Below, one piece after another: positions 27,000 to 34,952 of a stretch of 35,136 nt of DNA. The DNA lies in assembly GCA_947448135.1 (NCBI GenBank), contig CANFLZ010000022.1, positions 1 through 35,136 of the forward strand. The letters run 5' to 3'. This DNA comes from Flavobacteriales bacterium. Its GTDB lineage: Bacteria; Bacteroidota; Bacteroidia; Flavobacteriales_D; Sanyastnellaceae. Position numbers and translations under genes: made by a program. Within the stretch, counting starts at the first letter, position 1; every line of letters begins with the position of its first letter. The notes below the pieces were generated by a model. It was not told where the DNA came from and searched no databases. It saw only the letters and a program-made list of their open reading frames with translations.

Positions 27000-27234
27000 C
27001 GTTAGCGAAAGAGTGAATGGTGTTTTCAGAAGAATTTTCAAAAACGAAAACATCACTGTCAATAGAGAAACTACGGCCAAGGACATTACTGGTTGGGATA
27101 GTATCACCCATTTGCACATCATCAGTGGAATGGAAGAAGAGTTCAACATTGAAATTACCGGATTTGAAGTGATGAACATGGAGAACGTAGGAGATTTGAT
27201 GGATTTGTTGGAAGAAAAATTGAGTAATCAATAA
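26989..27234 (+). CDS. Acyl/peptidyl carrier protein (DltC-like role)
   Basis: This is an acidic 81-residue four-helix carrier protein. The phosphopantetheine attachment serine is S38 in GWDSITHL. The WDS form is closer to general ACPs than to Gram-positive DltC, whose motif has LDS. It would hold the aminoacyl group made by the adenylation enzyme and hand it to the membrane acyltransferase. Its start overlaps the ligase gene by 11 nt and its TAA shares one base with the MBOAT ATG, so translation of all three is coupled. Confidence 0.88.
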   Translation: MSHNVSERVNGVFRRIFKNENITVNRETTAKDITGWDSITHLHIISGMEEEFNIEITGFEVMNMENVGDLMDLLEEKLSNQ

Positions 27235-28664
27235 TGGTATTCCAATCTTGGAATTTTATTGTATTTCTTTTTGTAGTCATAGGCGTTCATAGCCTTACCC
27301 GCTCTCATTGGCGCTGGTTAATTTTGTTATTGGCCTCCTATTTCTTTTATGGATTAACCGGTTGGGCTCCTTTGATTTTATTGTGGGTCACAACCATTTG
27401 GACTTTTCAAATTGGCTCGGTATTGGGCAATTTGAAAGACCAATCCAAACGCTATCGCATTCTACTGGTGAGTGTATTTTTTCAAGTGGGATTGTTGGGG
27501 ATTTTCAAGTACCTCGGTTTTTTTGAATCGTTGATTCAAGCGTTACTTCATTTGTTCCATCAACCATCGATGGCGCAATGGCATCACTTTATCTTACCCT
27601 TGGGAATATCGTTTTATACTTTTCAAAGCATGGGTTATGTGTTTGATGTGTATTACAAAATTCGCAAGCCTGAGGCGCATATGGGACATTATGCTCTGTT
27701 CGTTTCGTTTTTCCCTCAAATACAATCGGGACCAATCGGGCGCAGTAAAAAAATGCTTCCGCAATTCGGAAACATCCCCAATCTGACGATGGGTCAATTT
27801 CGTTTTTATTGCACCTTGTTCATCTGGGGACTCATGAAAAAATTGGTCATTGCAGACCGATTGGGTAATTATATCGATCCCATCTACAGCCAGCCATCAG
27901 CACATGGAGCCTGGGTTTGGTCGTGGACATTGGCCTTGTACACGTTCCAATTGTATGCAGATTTTTCAGCCTACTCAGACATGGCAAGAGCAATTGCAGG
28001 GTTTCTTGGTATTGAAATCCCTGAAAATTTCTTGTATCCATACAAGGCCAATAACGTAACTGATTTTTGGAGAAGATGGCATTTGTCTCTTTCTGGTTGG
28101 TTGCGCGATTACATCTACACGCCCGTTTTATTTGCATTCAAAAAATACAAGGAAGGAGCAATTGTCTTGGCCATCATCATCACGTTTGTGATTTGTGGCA
28201 TTTGGCATGGACCCAAAATGACCTTCGTGATTTTTGGTTTTACACAGGCGCTGCTTTTGTTGTTTGAATATTTGACCAAAGAAAAACGAGCGGCAGTTCA
28301 GAGCAAACTCCCCACAGGATTTTATCAGTCTTTCAGCGTGCTGCTTACTTTTATCACCATTTCGTTTTGCTTTATTTTATTCCGTGCTGAAAATATGAGT
28401 GAAACACAAACGATACTTTCGGAATTTTCCAATTGGTCCATGGCGCCATTCAAATCGTATTTGGCAGAGAAAAATCTTTCCCGATTATTGGGTATCATTT
28501 TAATGATTGTAATGTTTGTTTTATCAGAGGAGAGAGTAGAAAAGAAATTGCGCAGTGAATCGATTGCACCGACTTGGCAAACCTTATTTGTGATGATGGT
28601 ATTGGTATTGATTGGAATTGCTGGCGTTTTGGGAAAGGATGAATTTATTTATTTTCAGTTCTGA
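27234..28664 (+). CDS. MBOAT-family acyltransferase (DltB/AlgI-like) of the dlt-like operon
   Basis: A polytopic membrane protein (476 aa). MBOAT signatures are LPLGISFYTFQSMGYVFDVYY, the FFPQIQSGPIGR loop, NVTDFWRRWHLSLSGWLRDYIYTP and the catalytic histidine H325 in GIWHGPKM. It ends in FIYFQF, the aromatic tail that in Gram-positive D-alanylation is supplied by the separate DltX peptide, so no dltX gene is needed. It would take the aminoacyl group from the carrier protein and pass it across the membrane. It is a distant paralogue of the MBOAT at 9353-10816, and that one has no carrier genes. The stop TGA shares one base with the next gene's ATG. Confidence 0.92.
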   Translation: MVFQSWNFIVFLFVVIGVHSLTRSHWRWLILLLASYFFYGLTGWAPLILLWVTTIWTFQIGSVLGNLKDQSKRYRILLVSVFFQVGLLGIFKYLGFFESLIQALLHLFHQPSMAQWHHFILPLGISFYTFQSMGYVFDVYYKIRKPEAHMGHYALFVSFFPQIQSGPIGRSKKMLPQFGNIPNLTMGQFRFYCTLFIWGLMKKLVIADRLGNYIDPIYSQPSAHGAWVWSWTLALYTFQLYADFSAYSDMARAIAGFLGIEIPENFLYPYKANNVTDFWRRWHLSLSGWLRDYIYTPVLFAFKKYKEGAIVLAIIITFVICGIWHGPKMTFVIFGFTQALLLLFEYLTKEKRAAVQSKLPTGFYQSFSVLLTFITISFCFILFRAENMSETQTILSEFSNWSMAPFKSYLAEKNLSRLLGIILMIVMFVLSEERVEKKLRSESIAPTWQTLFVMMVLVLIGIAGVLGKDEFIYFQF

Positions 28665-29614
28665 TGAGAGCACTACGTTGGATATCGATAACGCTCCTGG
28701 GGACTTGCCTGTTGTATGTTTCCGTTTTTTATGTGTGTTGTAAAATAAAATACAACCAATTGCCCATTGCCTATTTGTGGTCAGATTACTTAGCCAGCAA
28801 TGGAGGACCAACCTATCTCAAATCCATGGAGTGGGATCAAGCCTGCAGTCACTATGAAAATTGGGATGTCGTTTTATTGGGTGCTTCAAGAGCGGAGAGG
28901 GGATATAATCCCGCTATATTCGGTTCGCACGGAATTCGTTTTTTCAATTTTGGAACTTCAGCACAAAGTATGGTCAATGCATCTGTACTGACCAAAAACA
29001 TCCTTTCCAGCGCCTGTCAAATCAAAGAAATTTGGATCGATATGCATCCTGCTTCTTTTAAAGATGATGCATTGGAATCCACTGCTGATTTAATTCAAAA
29101 CATAGCATTTATCGAAGCTCCTTATGAAATTGCTTGGAAATCCCGTGACTTTCGATCGATCAACTTATTGATGAAACGGTGGTTTTGTGAAAATGGAACC
29201 GTCACTTTGGGCACAGCACAGTATCACAAATTGGGATATGTTTCTGTAGACAAAAAATTATCTCAAGACTTAATTGCGCAAATCCCCAACTTCAAACCTT
29301 TTGTGTCCAGTGATTTTTATCCTGGCAAAAAATCCTTGCAGGCTCTTGAAGAGATTATCCAATTGTGCAAAGAAAAACATGTTGAATTGAAATGGATCAT
29401 TTCACCGGTGTCCATTTTCAATTCTGAAGTTGACATGAATCGCTTGTTAGACGTGTTAATGCCCATGGCCGCGACCAATAACATCGATCTTGTCAATTTT
29501 GCGCATTTAGAAGGAATTGAAACTGCCCATCATTTTTACGATGAAAAACATCTGAACTCCAATGGTGTTGCCGTTTTCAATCAAGCTTTGTTGGACACTT
29601 TGTATCAGCAATAA
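28664..29614 (+). CDS. Membrane-anchored SGNH-like protein (DltD-like role)
   Basis: The 316-residue protein has one N-terminal membrane anchor (about 5-26) and an extracytoplasmic SGNH-like domain. S75 in LLGASRAERGYNP is the likely nucleophile and D293-H296 in FYDEKH the Asp-His pair. NFGTSAQS fills the glycine/asparagine block region. This is the layout of DltD, which finishes transfer of the aminoacyl group to its acceptor, although the primary sequence is not clearly DltD. It is last in the four-gene operon, with the start overlapping the MBOAT stop by one base and a strong terminator straight after its stop. Confidence 0.8.
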   Translation: MRALRWISITLLGTCLLYVSVFYVCCKIKYNQLPIAYLWSDYLASNGGPTYLKSMEWDQACSHYENWDVVLLGASRAERGYNPAIFGSHGIRFFNFGTSAQSMVNASVLTKNILSSACQIKEIWIDMHPASFKDDALESTADLIQNIAFIEAPYEIAWKSRDFRSINLLMKRWFCENGTVTLGTAQYHKLGYVSVDKKLSQDLIAQIPNFKPFVSSDFYPGKKSLQALEEIIQLCKEKHVELKWIISPVSIFNSEVDMNRLLDVLMPMAATNNIDLVNFAHLEGIETAHHFYDEKHLNSNGVAVFNQALLDTLYQQ

Positions 29615-29637
29615 AAAAGTCCCACAGGGGGACTTTT
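29615..29637. terminator. Bidirectional intrinsic terminator between the dlt-like and mks operons
   Basis: AAAAGTCCC and GGGACTTTT form a perfect 9-bp stem with a 5-nt loop (ACAGG). T-runs flank the stem on both strands. It sits directly after the SGNH gene stop and 24 nt from the end of mksE on the other strand, so it should stop both convergent operons. Confidence 0.88.
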
Positions 29638-29661
29638 CAATTTCTATTGTCAAACATTTGA

Positions 29662-30207
29662 TCAATTCTCATTGGTCGCCTCTGGTTGGCTGACCGCCAT
29701 TTTACGCATGGCCAATTCCTTGGCAAACTCGATAAACACCCGATGTGCTTGTGTGAAAACGAATCGATCTTCAAAAGACTTGTGCACGATGTTTCTTCGT
29801 GCCATACCATTGATCAATGTTCTTCTACTGTCTTGATCTTTCAACGTCTTGTTGTTTTCAATCAAATCAATAAAGGAGCTATTCTCAAAATAGCGATCAA
29901 TTTCCTCGTAATTGAACTCGTGGTAATCCAACATTTCCATAAAGTTCTGTCCATCTTTGTCCAATTCGTAGCAAAGAATGGCTACAAAAATGCTCACGTC
30001 TCTTGAGAAATTCTCCTGTGACTCTTTGGATAACAAGTAACTAAATTCGGGCTTGATGACCAGCTCTAAATCAAAACTTAATTTGAAAAACTCTTGATAG
30101 AACTTATCGTTTTCTTTTAATGAATTGTAGTGGTCTTCATTACTCAGAATGAACTTTCCACCCATGAGATCCTCGACAATTCGTTTATGATGAGTAGGGT
30201 ATACCAT
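29662..30207 (-). CDS. mksE: MksE-like condensin subunit
   Basis: The 181-residue protein is the last of the SMC operon. The FYQEFFKLSFDLELVIKPEFSYLLS region resembles the winged-helix core of MukE/MksE, where the protein reads a short strand-helix pair before an acidic helix. The C-terminal part (FEDRFVFTQAHRVFIEFAKELA) looks like a second winged helix. MksE binds the kleisin MksF and modulates the SMC ATPase in MukBEF-type condensins, which compact the chromosome. Only 2 nt separate it from mksF. Identity rests on weak similarity plus position and size, which fit well. Confidence 0.75.
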   Translation of the reverse strand: MVYPTHHKRIVEDLMGGKFILSNEDHYNSLKENDKFYQEFFKLSFDLELVIKPEFSYLLSKESQENFSRDVSIFVAILCYELDKDGQNFMEMLDYHEFNYEEIDRYFENSSFIDLIENNKTLKDQDSRRTLINGMARRNIVHKSFEDRFVFTQAHRVFIEFAKELAMRKMAVSQPEATNEN

Positions 30208-30209
30208 GA

Positions 30210-31409
30210 CTATATTTTTGCAGGGGTTTCTATTTTAATTTTAGGTAAATTGATGCGTGAATTTAAAGTTTCGATGATGGTGCGTTCATCTTTTTTAGGG
30301 AACTCCACATTCAAATCTTCGTCAAACAACAATCCAGTAATGGCAAAGAATTTCTCTGTTTCGATGTTGGGAAATTCTTTCAATAGCATTTGAGAACACC
30401 ATCCAAAGAAATCTTTCACCGGCAATTCTGCATTCAATTGGGTCTTGAATAAATCACGATCAAAAATCCATTTGTCAAATTGCGCATCAGACTCTTCGTA
30501 ATAAACCGACTCTTGATTTTCAAATTGCTCGAAAAATTCTTTCACCTTAAACAACATGTCCTTGGCGTAAACCATCGTACGTGATCCTTTCAAAAGTGGT
30601 GGAGTTTGTGTGCGATAGGGGTGACGCAAAAATTCGATGAATCCAGTAAGTATCAAAGACTCGGTTCGAATTCGCTCCAACAAAGGCAATAATTCATTGG
30701 TCAATATTTTGGATTGACGCAACAAGTCTTGGTTGGTTTGAATCAATTGACTGTACAGCTTCTCAAACTCGGTTCTAATGGTTTCGTCTCCAAAGTCCAA
30801 TCGCTTTCTGTTGGCGTACTCACTTACTTCGACCAATTTGTTGGTGACCGATTCAGAGTGATTCACATCGAGAATCTTGTTAAGTGGTAGAATGTAATAT
30901 TCAATCCAAAAGGAAGCCTTGTGCACTTTATCACGGTACTCAACACGTTCGATATTGGATTTCAAATCACGTGTTTCACTCAACAAACGAAAGGCATTGC
31001 GTTCCACCAAATCAACAAACTCGCGAATTTGATGAGAGATATTTTTAATACGCTCTTGCAAAATTTCGCGGTCATGGTTTTCACCCAAGCGAATTTTCAT
31101 GTACAGTTCCGAGATAGCGCCTTTATACTTTTCAATGGTTTCAGGCAACAACGGCTTGAACTCGAAAAGCAAAAACTCCATCATCTTGAAATACACATCA
31201 CGCATTTCATAATCGCTGCCGATATTTCTGACAATGCGATACTCCTTCAACTTTCCAACAATATTTTGTTGCCCATGCTTCTTGACGATCATGTCAAATG
31301 CCTCCTTGGAAATCAATCCATCATGCGATTGAAATTCAAAAAGATCGCGCACAACGTCAAAATACGTGTGAAGGAAATTTAATATGGTCCGTGGTTCTGC
31401 CTTAATCAT
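30210..31409 (-). CDS. mksF: MksF-like kleisin subunit of the condensin
   Basis: At 399 residues this fits the size and layout of an MksF/MukF-type kleisin: an N-terminal winged-helix part (about 1-90), a long helical middle (about 90-270, with heptad-like ERIKNISHQIREFVDLVERNA) and a C-terminal domain (about 300-390) for binding the SMC head. MksF bridges the heads of the MksB dimer. The start overlaps the tail of the 37-codon gene by 8 nt. JetA of Wadjet systems is a relative, but the JetD nuclease is missing here. Confidence 0.78.
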   Translation of the reverse strand: MIKAEPRTILNFLHTYFDVVRDLFEFQSHDGLISKEAFDMIVKKHGQQNIVGKLKEYRIVRNIGSDYEMRDVYFKMMEFLLFEFKPLLPETIEKYKGAISELYMKIRLGENHDREILQERIKNISHQIREFVDLVERNAFRLLSETRDLKSNIERVEYRDKVHKASFWIEYYILPLNKILDVNHSESVTNKLVEVSEYANRKRLDFGDETIRTEFEKLYSQLIQTNQDLLRQSKILTNELLPLLERIRTESLILTGFIEFLRHPYRTQTPPLLKGSRTMVYAKDMLFKVKEFFEQFENQESVYYEESDAQFDKWIFDRDLFKTQLNAELPVKDFFGWCSQMLLKEFPNIETEKFFAITGLLFDEDLNVEFPKKDERTIIETLNSRINLPKIKIETPAKI

Positions 31410-31515
31410 TGCTGTCGCTTTCAGAGTTTTCCATCAAATGAAATTTCAACTTTACAGCCTCAATGTTCTCTAAAACTTCAGGGGCATAGTTGTATTTAAA
31501 TTCAGTTGTTTCCAT
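31402..31515 (-). CDS. 37-residue small protein inside the mks operon
   Basis: A short frame lies exactly between mksB and mksF. Its ATG shares a base with the mksB stop (TAATG) and its TAA overlaps the mksF start by 8 nt, the same coupled style as the other operon junctions. The product starts METTEFKYNYAPEVLENIEA, then a basic helix-like part VKLKFHL, then an acidic tail SESDSND. It has no signal peptide or membrane segment. Without it mksF would start 106 nt after mksB, out of line with this packed genome. A peptide that binds the condensin is plausible but not shown; I know of no described fourth MksBEF subunit of this type. Confidence 0.6.
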   Translation of the reverse strand: METTEFKYNYAPEVLENIEAVKLKFHLMENSESDSND

Positions 31516-34175
31516 TAGTTTAATAAGTTTAATTCTTCACGTCTTACGGCGTGCTGTCTGTCGTTCAAATTGATTTTTCCTTTTGATCTGAAAATGAAAT
31601 AGTATTTCGAGAATCCATCATAAGGTTGTGGTGCCGCAAAAATGGGCAGGTAGTTGTGCTCTTTACAGAATTGAACCAATTGCGGACGGTTGTGTTCGTC
31701 AATGGTTCCAATCTCATCGATGAACAACGCAATTTTGTTTTGCGGACTGCTAATGGCCAGTCGATTGATAATAGCCATGACGATTACCAAACGAATCATT
31801 CTGTCTGTACCATCTGACTCTACTTGCTCTTTCAAATCCACGCGCTTCAAAGTTCCTTTGATGTTCAAATGCAACTCAATATCAAATAGGTCTTCAAAAT
31901 CAATGGTCTTTCCACTATCCAAATAATTGTTCAAGATTTTTAAATCTTCACCTTGCTCAAATTCGAAAGCCAATTGGGTCGTAATGTTTTCAATTGAAGA
32001 GATTCTTTCGAGGTCAAACAAAACGCGCTTGTTGTCCACCAACTCAATACGCAAACTCTCAATGTTGGAGATTCTCGTTTTGGATAACGAGTCATTGAAC
32101 TTCGCATACACGAATGTTTTGAACTCCTCGTAACGTTTTCTCAAATTGAATGCTGGGTTAGCAAACTGCGTTGAGATAGAAGCCAACAATCCTTCGATTG
32201 ATTTCTCCTTGTCCTGAACACAGGCAATTTCGTCTTCCACAAATTTAATGAACTCATTTTCATCTGCCGTTGCAGAGTTGGTTTTAAATCGAAGTTGGTC
32301 AAATGAACGATCTTTTGTAGCCTTTAATGTCTCACGATCTTGACTGACCAATTTGATCTTTTGATAGATATCATCCAATGATTCAGTTGACTCGAATTCT
32401 GTCGGTACAATTCCCAACATCTCAATCTCATGCTTTCTTCTCTTCAATTCAATCAAGCGCTCTTCCGATTTGCGAATATCTTCTCTCCAAGTTTCTAAGG
32501 CCAATGTTTTTTCATTGATTTCCTTTTTCAACTTGCGCAAAGTGTCCTCTAATTTTTCTTTCTCTCCTTTCACCTCGCGAAGAACCTTGCCCAATTCTGA
32601 AATTCTCTTTTCCAAATTGGGTTTTTCTTTCAACTTGCGCAATTTCTCTTTGGTCAACTCAATATCATCATTGACCTTCTGCAATTCCTTCTGGGCTTTG
32701 TCCAAATGCATGGCAACTGCCCACAATTTTTCCAATTCGATTTTCTCGGCTTGGATCTCAGCCAATTCTTCTTTCAATACTTTAACCGAAGGCAAATCTT
32801 TACCCACCAATTCCTTAGGCAGTTTCACCTCTCCATCAAAAATGGACATGCTGGCTCCTGCTTTGGAAATTTTCTTCTTCACCAAATTCGATGGAAGTGT
32901 GGCAAATTCAGGAGAGAAAACAGCATTCAATAATTTACGGGTCTCGTCATCATTGGTGATTTTTTGAATCAATTGATCATCGTAATTCTTGATTTGATTT
33001 TCCAACAACGCGATCGCGCTATCCAATTTTCCCAATTTGGACTCCAATTGTTTGGTATCCAATTTTTTGTTCTCGACAGTGGTAATACGAACCTCGGTTT
33101 CCTTTCTTTTCGCATCTAGATTTACTAGAGCTTCTTCTAAAAATTTCTTGGTTTCAAACGAGTTAATCTCATCGAGCTGAGTTTGTAGTTGAATGAAATC
33201 TTTCTCCAACATTTCCTCTTCGATTTCCTTCTTACCAATCTCACGGTTGAGCTCTTCTTGCTGCGGCTTCAATTTTTCATTGACCGTCACCAATGTGGTT
33301 TGGAAATTTTTCTCTTTGTCCAAGCGAGAGGAATCCAGCTCTTGAATAACACCGTTGTATTGTTTGTCAAAGGCATAAACCAAGTCGCTGACAATTTTAT
33401 TCTTCGCTCTGAAAAGATTGACTACCTCTCTAAATTCTTCAAAGTCCTTTTGAATCGCCTTGATGGTTTTGATTTCATCGTTGATGCGAAGCAAATCATT
33501 GATGTCCTTTTTATTCTTTTGTGAAAAGGACAATCCATCATTTTCACGGTTGTCAGCAATGATCAAACTCTCTTTCAAGGTTTTGTTGGTAATCAACTTG
33601 GAATTGATCAAATAACGATAAACCTTGGAAAAGTTATTAGACAAACCGTCTGTTCTCACGCTATCCTCCAACCATACAACGGCTTCGTTTCTTTTTCCTC
33701 GTGCATAAACGGCATTGAAAACCTCCGTTTTACTCTTAAACAAATACAATTCAACGCCTTCTTTTTCCAAAGTAGATTGCACTTCATCCCACTTTCGAAT
33801 GCGCTGATGTGCTCCTTCTTTGGTGAAGAAATATTCCGAATTGTAATCACGATTCATTCGGAAATATTCCAACTCTCCATCACTATCGCGTTTTACTAAA
33901 ATGCAATATTCCGCATCATTTTTTTTGATTTCAAAAATGATGTAACTCTGATTGTGAGTTGGGAAGTAGTGATGAATGGTTTCCTTGTCACCACGACGCT
34001 GTCCAGAGAATGACATCTTGGATCCATCCACGATGAATAGAAAGTTCAGAGTATAAATCAATGTAGATTTACCGACGTTGTTCGGTCCCACCAATTGCAA
34101 CGAATCGCAATCATCCAATCGCATTTCTGCGTTTACATAGGTACTTGTATTGATACCAATAATTCGTGTAATCAT
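31515..34175 (-). CDS. mksB: MksB-like SMC ATPase of a MukBEF-type condensin
   Basis: The protein (886 aa) has an SMC layout: an N-terminal head with the Walker A GPNNVGKST (30-38), long coiled coils (about 230-400 and 470-610) around a globular hinge-like middle (about 410-470), and a C-terminal head with a signature-like stretch SDGTDRMIRL and Walker B KIALFIDEIGTIDEH near 825. This is the short MksB type; E. coli MukB is much longer. It holds DNA loops in an ATP-dependent way. It is the first gene of the operon, with a 20-nt palindrome 14 nt before its start. The Walker A residue after the first G is P-N-N-V instead of the usual S/N-G-S-G, as often in MukB-like proteins. Confidence 0.88.
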   Translation of the reverse strand: MITRIIGINTSTYVNAEMRLDDCDSLQLVGPNNVGKSTLIYTLNFLFIVDGSKMSFSGQRRGDKETIHHYFPTHNQSYIIFEIKKNDAEYCILVKRDSDGELEYFRMNRDYNSEYFFTKEGAHQRIRKWDEVQSTLEKEGVELYLFKSKTEVFNAVYARGKRNEAVVWLEDSVRTDGLSNNFSKVYRYLINSKLITNKTLKESLIIADNRENDGLSFSQKNKKDINDLLRINDEIKTIKAIQKDFEEFREVVNLFRAKNKIVSDLVYAFDKQYNGVIQELDSSRLDKEKNFQTTLVTVNEKLKPQQEELNREIGKKEIEEEMLEKDFIQLQTQLDEINSFETKKFLEEALVNLDAKRKETEVRITTVENKKLDTKQLESKLGKLDSAIALLENQIKNYDDQLIQKITNDDETRKLLNAVFSPEFATLPSNLVKKKISKAGASMSIFDGEVKLPKELVGKDLPSVKVLKEELAEIQAEKIELEKLWAVAMHLDKAQKELQKVNDDIELTKEKLRKLKEKPNLEKRISELGKVLREVKGEKEKLEDTLRKLKKEINEKTLALETWREDIRKSEERLIELKRRKHEIEMLGIVPTEFESTESLDDIYQKIKLVSQDRETLKATKDRSFDQLRFKTNSATADENEFIKFVEDEIACVQDKEKSIEGLLASISTQFANPAFNLRKRYEEFKTFVYAKFNDSLSKTRISNIESLRIELVDNKRVLFDLERISSIENITTQLAFEFEQGEDLKILNNYLDSGKTIDFEDLFDIELHLNIKGTLKRVDLKEQVESDGTDRMIRLVIVMAIINRLAISSPQNKIALFIDEIGTIDEHNRPQLVQFCKEHNYLPIFAAPQPYDGFSKYYFIFRSKGKINLNDRQHAVRREELNLLN

Positions 34176-34189
34176 TTAGAATTGTTTAG

Positions 34190-34209
34190 GGTCGAGGCGA
34201 GCCTCAACC
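34190..34209. promoter_or_regulatory. 20-nt imperfect palindrome in the mksB promoter/leader
   Basis: On the minus strand the sequence is GGTTGAGGC TC GCCTCGACC: nine-base arms with one T/G mismatch and a 2-nt centre. It lies 14 nt before the mksB ATG and just downstream of TAGATTTA (34213-34220), a seven-of-eight -7 match. It could be an operator over the transcription start or a hairpin at the 5' end of the mRNA. It is GC-rich against the AT-rich spacer. Confidence 0.5.
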
Positions 34210-34212
34210 TTG

Positions 34213-34220
34213 TAAATCTA
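34213..34220 (-). promoter_or_regulatory. Putative -7 element of the mks operon
   Basis: The minus strand reads TAGATTTA, one mismatch from TAnnTTTG, 37 nt before the mksB ATG. No convincing -33 box is seen. The rest of the 147-nt divergent spacer to the acetyltransferase gene holds a T-run near 34255 and the GNAT promoter. Confidence 0.35.
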
Positions 34221-34288
34221 ATCGCTAATGATGACAGGCTAAAGGGGTGTTAATTTTTTGGGGAAAACTTGAGAATTGGTTGGCAAGT

Positions 34289-34318
34289 CTTGAGATTTTG
34301 TTGAAAATATTATCTTCG
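34289..34318 (+). promoter_or_regulatory. Promoter of the GNAT gene (-33 and -7 elements)
   Basis: CTTG at 34289-34292 and TATCTTCG at 34311-34318 are separated by 18 nt, matching the Bacteroidota -33 TTTG and -7 TAnnTTTG pair with one mismatch each. The -7 box ends 4 nt before the ATG at 34323, so the transcript should start at the start codon. Confidence 0.55.
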
Positions 34319-34322
34319 TAAA

Positions 34323-34952
34323 ATGTTTGAAAACCTAGAAATTCGATTAGCAACTCAAGATGATTTGTCTCAAATCGCCAAAATCATCTGGCATTCGGAA
34401 AATACGGGCGCGGAGGTGTACTCTTATGCGGCGTTATTTGATTTGAATGAATCTGAATTTTTAGAGCGATTCAGCAAGATCCTGAACAATGAATTTTTGG
34501 GACATCCTTTGGGATATAAAAATTTTCATTTGATTTTTTCCAATGATCAATTATTGGGTGGTTTTGCGCTACACCAAGAAGATGCAAAGAGAACTTCTGG
34601 CATGCTCAGTACAGGTGCCTTGATGATGGGTTTCAGTCGCGCTGAAATGCAAAAGGCTTTTGAGAAAATGGAAAAGTGGAAATTTATTCAAATGGCCAAA
34701 TCTGTTGGAATGTGGCAATTGGATTCTGTAGCGATTTTTCCTGAATACAAAGGTCATGGTATTTTTCAACGTGCCTTCCAGGAGATTGTAGAAAATAATG
34801 TTTTCGAATCCATTGAAGTACAAGTGTGGAATCACAATTTACCAGCGATACAAGCTTATCATAAATTGGGATTTCAATGGAATAAAAATGGATCAGTCAA
34901 TGAAGCGGGACAGGGTAGAGTGCTGTTGCGTTACTTTTCAACGAAAAAATAA
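34323..34952 (+). CDS. GNAT-family N-acetyltransferase
   Basis: The 209-residue protein begins with EIRLATQDDLSQIAKI, a typical GNAT first strand and helix. The acetyl-CoA binding motif A is seen in LDSVAIFPEYKGHGIFQRAF (the Q/R-x-x-G-x-G/A loop is represented by YKGHGI), followed by VQVWNHNLPAIQAYHKLGF, the motif B region. The substrate is unknown. The -7 promoter box lies 4 nt before its start. The last 22 nt overlap the end of the convergent T9SS plug gene. Confidence 0.88.
   Translation: MFENLEIRLATQDDLSQIAKIIWHSENTGAEVYSYAALFDLNESEFLERFSKILNNEFLGHPLGYKNFHLIFSNDQLLGGFALHQEDAKRTSGMLSTGALMMGFSRAEMQKAFEKMEKWKFIQMAKSVGMWQLDSVAIFPEYKGHGIFQRAFQEIVENNVFESIEVQVWNHNLPAIQAYHKLGFQWNKNGSVNEAGQGRVLLRYFSTKK

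Noticed and set aside
9353-29614. Recent duplication linking the two MBOAT loci
   Set aside because: The two MBOAT proteins share only family motifs and their partner genes differ, so a recent duplication is not supported.
30921-31382. 153-residue plus-strand frame opposite mksF
   Set aside because: It is the antisense shadow of a coding gene, with no start context or domain.
32470-32967. 165-residue plus-strand frame opposite mksB
   Set aside because: It is the Ser/Phe/Asn-rich antisense shadow of a coiled-coil gene, which produces such frames by codon bias.
29662-34175. Wadjet (JetABCD) anti-plasmid defence system
   Set aside because: The SMC, kleisin and MukE-like genes are present but there is no JetD nuclease gene on either side, so a condensin is the safer reading.
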